Of a DNA stretch of 64,000 nucleotides, positions 59,918-64,000 are shown piece after piece (position 1 is the stretch's first letter; every line of letters begins with the position of its first letter). The stretch comes from Fischerella sp. CENA71. GTDB lineage: Bacteria > Cyanobacteriota > Cyanobacteriia > Cyanobacteriales > Nostocaceae. The notes beneath the pieces were generated by a model, which was given only the letters and a program-made list of their open reading frames with translations, had not been told where the DNA came from and made no database searches. The DNA lies in NCBI GenBank assembly GCA_024239075.1, contig JANBVI010000027.1:434001-498000 (forward strand), given 5' to 3'. The position numbers and the translations under genes are program-made.

Positions 59918-60270
59918 AATCTTGAATAAAATAAAAGCAAATTCTAGTTTCAAATTTTCAATAGACAAGTTTTTACGTAGCTTTATCTCAATCGAAAAAT
60001 CTGTTCAGATTTCTACTCCCATTGGGTTAGTTCTGTTTTTGAGCTACTTGGAATTTCTCAACTACCGTAGCGATCGCAGTCCTTCTGTCCCAGTTATCTC
60101 ACCAACAATATCACAGTAGTGTAGACGCACGAATAAATCAAACTATCTAAAGAAAAATAATACTTGGAAATTAGCTCGTAGTAAGTGCTACTCTCTCTGC
60201 CTTGAAGCCGCTCCGTGTCTATAGCGAAGACAGCACTTACTACAAACATTGAATTTTGACGCCGACTTAC
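59918..60270. other. Intergenic region with nested repeats
   Basis: 353 bp holding the element at 60178-60243. A plus-strand frame from a TTG at 59922 (65 codons) has weak protein character and was not called. Confidence 0.4.
60178..60243. repeat. GTAGTAAG palindromic repeat interrupted by another repeat
   Basis: GTAGTAAGTGCT and AGCACTTACTAC (12-bp arms) belong to the family at 45447; the 42 bp between them (TTGAAGCCGCTCCG...) match the GC-rich family at 11461-11540 instead of the usual hairpins. Confidence 0.75.
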
Positions 60271-60549
60271 TTATAAACGTTGGTGGGGAAAGAAGATGGC
60301 GTAGTAAAGCGATGGATCGATGCGATCTGTGAAGGGACGGTATAAACATCGATCTTGGGTGAAATCTAGTCTATCTTCTTCGGATTGATTCTCTTCCTGT
60401 GCTTCTGCTGTACAGCTATGGACAGGTTGTGTTAATGTAGTCAATTTTGACCATGCAATAGAAAAGGGATTTTGTAGATATTTTTTAACTACCGATTTGG
60501 GTTGATTCTCTACAACATCTACAAATACATCCTCCATATTCTTCGACAT
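60271..60549 (-). CDS. Small hypothetical protein
   Basis: 92 aa. AAAGGAGA stands 6 nt before ATG 60549, good initiation evidence. No signal peptide or membrane helix. Segments DVFVDVVENQPK, CTAEAQEENQSEEDRLDFTQ (acidic) and a C-terminal aromatic FTDRIDPSLYYAIFF. Two Cys (about 46, 68). Function and family not recognised. Confidence 0.6.
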   Translation of the reverse strand: MSKNMEDVFVDVVENQPKSVVKKYLQNPFSIAWSKLTTLTQPVHSCTAEAQEENQSEEDRLDFTQDRCLYRPFTDRIDPSLYYAIFFPHQRL

Positions 60550-60896
60550 ACAATTTCTCCTTTACAAAGTAGGGTTTGGTAGCACAATTTTTTCTTGCCA
60601 ATGTCAATGCTTGGGAACACTTCAACTTTTCTCAAAAATTACTCAAATTATGAGTGGATGCAGTTACATCAATTTATGCACTTTCTAACGTAATACCTAA
60701 GCAATTTTCAAAAAAACTTAAGCTTACATCATGTAATACTGGATAGCTAAATAGAATTCCAGAAACAATATGTAAACAAATATGAAAGATATAGAGTATT
60801 GCTATTTGATTTTTGAAACAAACTCAGTACAGTTTTTCAAAATCAAATAGAATTCTATAGTGTTTAACCCAGTATTAACTAAATTAAGGGGTGACA
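60550..60896. other. Intergenic region upstream of the CYTH gene
   Basis: 347 bp, AT-rich, between divergent genes. TTCTAT and AATAGAATTC repeats only; AAGGGGTG at 60886 serves the CYTH gene. Confidence 0.4.
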
Positions 60897-61367
60897 ATGG
60901 CGGAAGAAATAGAGCGTAAATTTTTAGTTAAAGGAGATAATTGGAGAAAGATAGCTAACGGTAGTGTATATCGTCAGGGATACATAGCTACACGAAAAGA
61001 AGCTACTGTACGTGTTCGTATAGTAGGCAACCAAGCTTATTTAACGATAAAAGGCCCCAGTATTAAATATTCTAGGTCTGAGTTTGAGTATCCAATTCCG
61101 ATTGAAGATGCTCAGGAAATGCTGGATAAGTTATGCGATCGCCCCATCATTGAAAAAATTAGATACAAAATTGAGTATGGTGGTTTAATTTGGGAAATAG
61201 ACGAGTTTGAAGGTGTTAACAAAGGGCTAATCTTAGCAGAAATAGAACTCAGCGAAGAAACGCAACAAATAGAATTACCGCCTTGGATTGGTGAAGAAGT
61301 TTCAGAAGACCCCAAATATTTCAACAGTAATTTAGTAAAAAACCCCTTTTCACAATGGGGTAATTAA
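60897..61367 (+). CDS. CYTH-domain triphosphatase
   Basis: 156 aa from ATG 60897 (AAGGGG 4-9 nt upstream). The EIERKFLV signature (residues 4-11) opens a CYTH tunnel fold; R-V-R (VRVRIV), K at TIKG, and EIDEFEG, LAEIEL supply the positively and negatively charged tunnel residues. Members cleave inorganic tripolyphosphate, thiamine triphosphate or long polyphosphate in the cytosol. No polyphosphate kinase gene is adjacent; the natural substrate is unknown. Confidence 0.92.
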   Translation: MAEEIERKFLVKGDNWRKIANGSVYRQGYIATRKEATVRVRIVGNQAYLTIKGPSIKYSRSEFEYPIPIEDAQEMLDKLCDRPIIEKIRYKIEYGGLIWEIDEFEGVNKGLILAEIELSEETQQIELPPWIGEEVSEDPKYFNSNLVKNPFSQWGN

Positions 61368-61439
61368 AAATCAGTTATCAGTTAACAGTAAACAGTAATT
61401 AATAGAATTTGATAACTGAGAACTGATAACTGGTAACTG
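61368..61439. repeat. TGATAACTG array
   Basis: CAGTTATCAGTTAACAG and GATAACTGAGAACTGATAAC units fill the space between converging genes. Confidence 0.8.
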
Positions 61440-62726
61440 CTAACTTCCTTCCTCAAGACGCTTTTGCCATTCTGCGTCAATTTGCTTGCTATGCTCAACT
61501 TCTTGTTCTAGCAAGTCGGTTTCGGTGGAGTACACTAAATCTTCCTTACCAATAAATTTTTCGGCTGCAAACTGTCCTGCATAGTCAATTTTTTGTTGCA
61601 ATCGAGTGTCTGCACTTGCTAATACTCTGGCTCGTGCTTGTCTGGTGCGGTTGCGTTCGGCTATTTTACGATTACGCCATTGAATCCAGAAATAACGCAC
61701 CAAAGGTATTCCCAAGAAACCAATACCATAAGCTAATAGCAGCCAATAAATTCCTTGAGCAAATGCTACTAGTCCACCTAAGACAGCTGCTGCTGTACCA
61801 TCTCTTAACAAACTTCCGAGAATTAAAGCACCAACAATATTAACTACACCCAACCCAGCACTAAGAAGAATTTGTCCTGATGAAGCTGCACTAAAACGCC
61901 AGGGTAACTCTTCGAGATAGGGTGTAATGGAGCGATCGCGTTTTTTGGTTGCACTGACTTGTAAATCTGGGAAATAGTACACGATTTGTCCTTCTGGACT
62001 GACTTCTGGCCGACCATTAAAGCGAGTCAAAACTGGCAGCATATAATCTTCATACTCTTGTTGATATGTCTCACCAATATCATCAAGGTAGGGAGCGATT
62101 TGTTCAGCTACCACTGCATTTTTATTTTTGCGAATTATCGCTGCAATCCCCTTCCAGCGACGTTTTTCTAAATTGGTGTTAGGGTTTCCATCACCAAACA
62201 GAAACGAAAATACTGCTTCTAAAAAGTTCAGATCGCTTTGTCTGCGTTCCCGTCGTCGTTCTTGGTTATAAGTATTGTAGTTAGGACTGAAATACCAAAA
62301 TAAGTCAGGAAAATAGAAAAAGCCTACACCAAAATCACCACCGCGATCGCCACTATCACGATCTGAGTTAGCAGACACAATAATCACAAGGATAGTGATA
62401 TAAATTAAGGCGATAGAAGCTATCAGCAAAACGCCAAAAGAAATCCGAATTATATAAAACAGGACACTCCAAACTTTCTTCCACCACTCCTGCAACTGTA
62501 GCCGCAAGTATTTGTTGCGTAAGATATCTCGAAAATTGCGCGGAAAAAGGTAAACAATGTCGCCTGATTCCGCTACTTGCATATGTCCATTTGCTTCAGA
62601 TGCAAGTGCTAATAGTCCAGCACTTGCAATTTCGACATTCAATCCTGCCTGGGTTGCCACATCGCCTACCGTGACACGATAACCCAATCGTTCTACAGCC
62701 TGCATGATGGCGGGATTGGGAGCCAT
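61440..62726 (-). CDS. Conserved cyanobacterial/plastid-type membrane protein
   Basis: 428 aa. Two similar helical-winged parts (about 8-70 and about 190-265, each followed by a YLFP/YYFPDLQV strand) alternate with membrane regions: one helix at about 90-118 and two or three at about 285-355. Gly/Tyr-rich loop (DFGVGFFYFPDLFWYFSPN). C-terminus is charged and probably coiled. I recall similarity to a plastid protein (Arabidopsis At5g03900 family), but the function is not established. No catalytic motif seen. Confidence 0.75.
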   Translation of the reverse strand: MAPNPAIMQAVERLGYRVTVGDVATQAGLNVEIASAGLLALASEANGHMQVAESGDIVYLFPRNFRDILRNKYLRLQLQEWWKKVWSVLFYIIRISFGVLLIASIALIYITILVIIVSANSDRDSGDRGGDFGVGFFYFPDLFWYFSPNYNTYNQERRRERRQSDLNFLEAVFSFLFGDGNPNTNLEKRRWKGIAAIIRKNKNAVVAEQIAPYLDDIGETYQQEYEDYMLPVLTRFNGRPEVSPEGQIVYYFPDLQVSATKKRDRSITPYLEELPWRFSAASSGQILLSAGLGVVNIVGALILGSLLRDGTAAAVLGGLVAFAQGIYWLLLAYGIGFLGIPLVRYFWIQWRNRKIAERNRTRQARARVLASADTRLQQKIDYAGQFAAEKFIGKEDLVYSTETDLLEQEVEHSKQIDAEWQKRLEEGS

Positions 62727-63174
62727 TGCTCTCCCCTCCTAGTTGAAAACTACTTTTTCTTCTTCAAGTATAAAGTTTTATTTTTCGGGACTTGGCGTTG
62801 GGAGAGATGGGGGACTTATCAATGAAAAATTAAAAGTTGGTTAAGAGGGATAAGGAGGACACGGGAGATAAGGGGGATAAAAATTTTCTCAACACCTATA
62901 AGGGGATGTATTGTCTCAATCTCTGTTCATCAAAATCCCTTTAGCTGTTAAACTTTCGCTTTTGACATCGTTTCCTCACAATGTACCTTTGGATAGTTAT
63001 GTCAATACCTAAAAATATTTATTAATATAGTTATACAGAAATTAATAGTAGGCAGGAACAATCAGCACATGTAAATTACATGTTTATTCCACTAGTAGCT
63101 AAGTTCGCTACTGGTGAATTTTCGTAGATATGCAGATTTTTTGCCCATTTTTTAACTAACGGAGACATTCAAGC
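62727..63174. other. Intergenic region
   Basis: 448 bp between divergent genes. GGAGA at 63162-63166 serves the 72-aa gene. AGGACACGGGAGATAAGGGG near 62858 is a repeat trace. No gene seen. Confidence 0.4.
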
Positions 63175-63393
63175 ATGAATAACCAGCAACCTTCTGAACC
63201 CAAGGAATTTGTTGGCAATCTGAAGAATGGAATTTGGCTGTTTGGCATTTCGTCTTGGTTGTTTGGGATTACAGATAGAAGTATTGCTTCTTTTGCAGAT
63301 GGCTATCTATCTGCATTGGATTTGACGCAATTATTTACAGCAGCTACATTTTTTGTAGCATGGCTATTTTTAAAGCCTACAACTAATCCATAA
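63175..63393 (+). CDS. Small membrane protein (72 aa)
   Basis: ATG with GGAGAC 8 nt upstream. Polar N-terminus (about 1-15), hydrophobic segment GIWLFGISSWLFGI (about 19-32), an amphipathic middle (SIASFADGYLSALDL), and a second helix FTAATFFVAWLFL (about 54-66). Two membrane passes likely. Unknown function; no neighbour gives a hint. Confidence 0.7.
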   Translation: MNNQQPSEPKEFVGNLKNGIWLFGISSWLFGITDRSIASFADGYLSALDLTQLFTAATFFVAWLFLKPTTNP

Positions 63394-63762
63394 AAGCAGC
63401 TAGGTTTAAGTAATAGATAAAGCAACGGGGGGTATGCCAAAATGTGTCAGTATTTTTATTTCATTGACTATTAAAATCAGGGTAATTCTGTAAATATCTA
63501 CGAATTACCCTAGTTTTATTGAAAAATTCAATGATTCTGAGTCAGAAAGTAACTTAATTTTATTCGCTATAAATTCATAAAAAGCTGTAATTGTTAATTG
63601 GTTATTAGTTATGGGTAATTGGTAATACCAACGATTTCCGATCCTGATCCCTGATCCCCAATTCCCAAGATTGTGTGTAGCTCTGAAAACCATCACAAGC
63701 TTTTACACTTCTGTGTTAATCAAAAGCCATGATGGAAAAACCTTCATGGGAGCTAAAGCGTT
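63394..63762. other. Intergenic region
   Basis: 369 bp with TGATCCC/CCCAATT heptamer traces (63636-63668) and a small hairpin GGGTAATTC/GAATTACCC at 63480-63511, possibly the terminator of the 72-aa gene. No gene. Confidence 0.5.
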
Positions 63763-64000
63763 ATGTATTTTAATTTTTTTCTCAGTTCCAGTCTTGGAAT
63801 TGTAGTTTCCGTATTGCTAATTTTTAGTATATTCCAATGGTTTCATATACCTTCTGGCAACTTTTTGGATTGGGTGATTGGGGGTGCAAGTTTTTGGTGG
63901 TTATTAGTGATTGTGACAGTACCTTGGAATGTCTATTTTAAAGCGAAAGAAGTATTAGCAGAAGCAGAACAATCCACAGAAAAAGAAATCCCTGTTGATG
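63763..64000 (+). CDS. Membrane protein, N-terminal part (runs off the window)
   Basis: 79 codons visible. Two hydrophobic helices (LGIVVSVLLIFSIFQWF, about 11-27; FWWLLVIVTVPWNVYF, about 43-58) separated by a short loop, followed by a charged helix KAKEVLAEAEQSTEKE. I do not recognise the function. The frame is open at base 64000. Confidence 0.7.
   Translation, partial: MYFNFFLSSSLGIVVSVLLIFSIFQWFHIPSGNFLDWVIGGASFWWLLVIVTVPWNVYFKAKEVLAEAEQSTEKEIPVD

Noticed and set aside
59922-60119. Plus-strand ORF of 65 codons starting at TTG
   Set aside because: Weak start, no family resemblance, and it begins 4 nt after the preceding stop only by chance.

Overview
The window looks like chromosome from a filamentous, heterocyst-forming cyanobacterium (order Nostocales, inferred). 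It carries an oxygenic photosynthesis set (psbA, psbQ, petH with a phycobilisome-linker-like domain, prk), a Cph1-type phytochrome, an orphan Mo-nitrogenase C-terminal-domain protein and two perfect NtcA boxes in front of an ammonium transporter. GCGATCGC (HIP1) octamers are frequent. Short tandem heptamer arrays (CCCCAAT/CCCCGAT, AATGACA, AACCAAC) and palindromic dispersed repeats are scattered throughout, as is typical of this group. No phage, CRISPR array, rRNA or confident tRNA was seen.

Layout. 0-6 kb, minus strand: transaldolase (cut by the window edge) and fructose-bisphosphatase, an RRM RNA-binding protein, a small conserved protein, and a class II ribonucleotide reductase split by a 263-nt group I intron at its active-site codons. 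6.9-13 kb: pentapeptide-repeat protein, CAAD/CURT1-type membrane protein, SLH protein, homoserine dehydrogenase and petH. 14-24 kb, plus strand: prk, metK, a sensor kinase, amt, a GDSL esterase, ispH and psbA (Glu130 high-light type). 24-28 kb: hpnI-like and hpnJ hopanoid genes, a 21-bp minisatellite and a diiron ferritin-like protein. 28-33 kb: sbcD, cysH, a 34-codon membrane ORF with its own terminator, a methyltransferase and the Mo-nitro_C protein. 33.7-42 kb: creatininase-like protein, CFA-type methyltransferase, a GT39-like/TPR membrane protein, an LpxB-like protein and an ABC exporter. 42-51 kb, minus strand: hybrid kinase, alpha/beta-fold protein lacking its nucleophile, DAO-family oxidoreductase, psbQ, hypotheticals and an orphan Clp-N protein. 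51-60 kb, plus strand: ppsA, a PMT-like protein, then phytochrome, Rcp1-like regulator and a REC-kinase. 60-64 kb: CYTH phosphatase and small or membrane hypotheticals.

How the genes work together. Several serve carbon flow: the fbp-tal pair (oxidative pentose phosphate/Calvin), prk, ppsA, and petH for NADPH. The phytochrome, Rcp1-like regulator and kinase genes form a light-signalling unit. hpnI-hpnJ implies glycosylated or cyclitol-modified hopanoids. Nitrogen control is visible at amt.

The most unusual signals are the group I intron between the catalytic Cys and Glu codons of nrdJ, palindromic repeats inserted inside reading frames, tandem arrays directly abutting start codons, a possible structured RNA before the CAAD gene, and the 34-codon ORF. 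I found no convincing wholly new multi-gene system. All functions come from reading motifs by eye; no database search was run.
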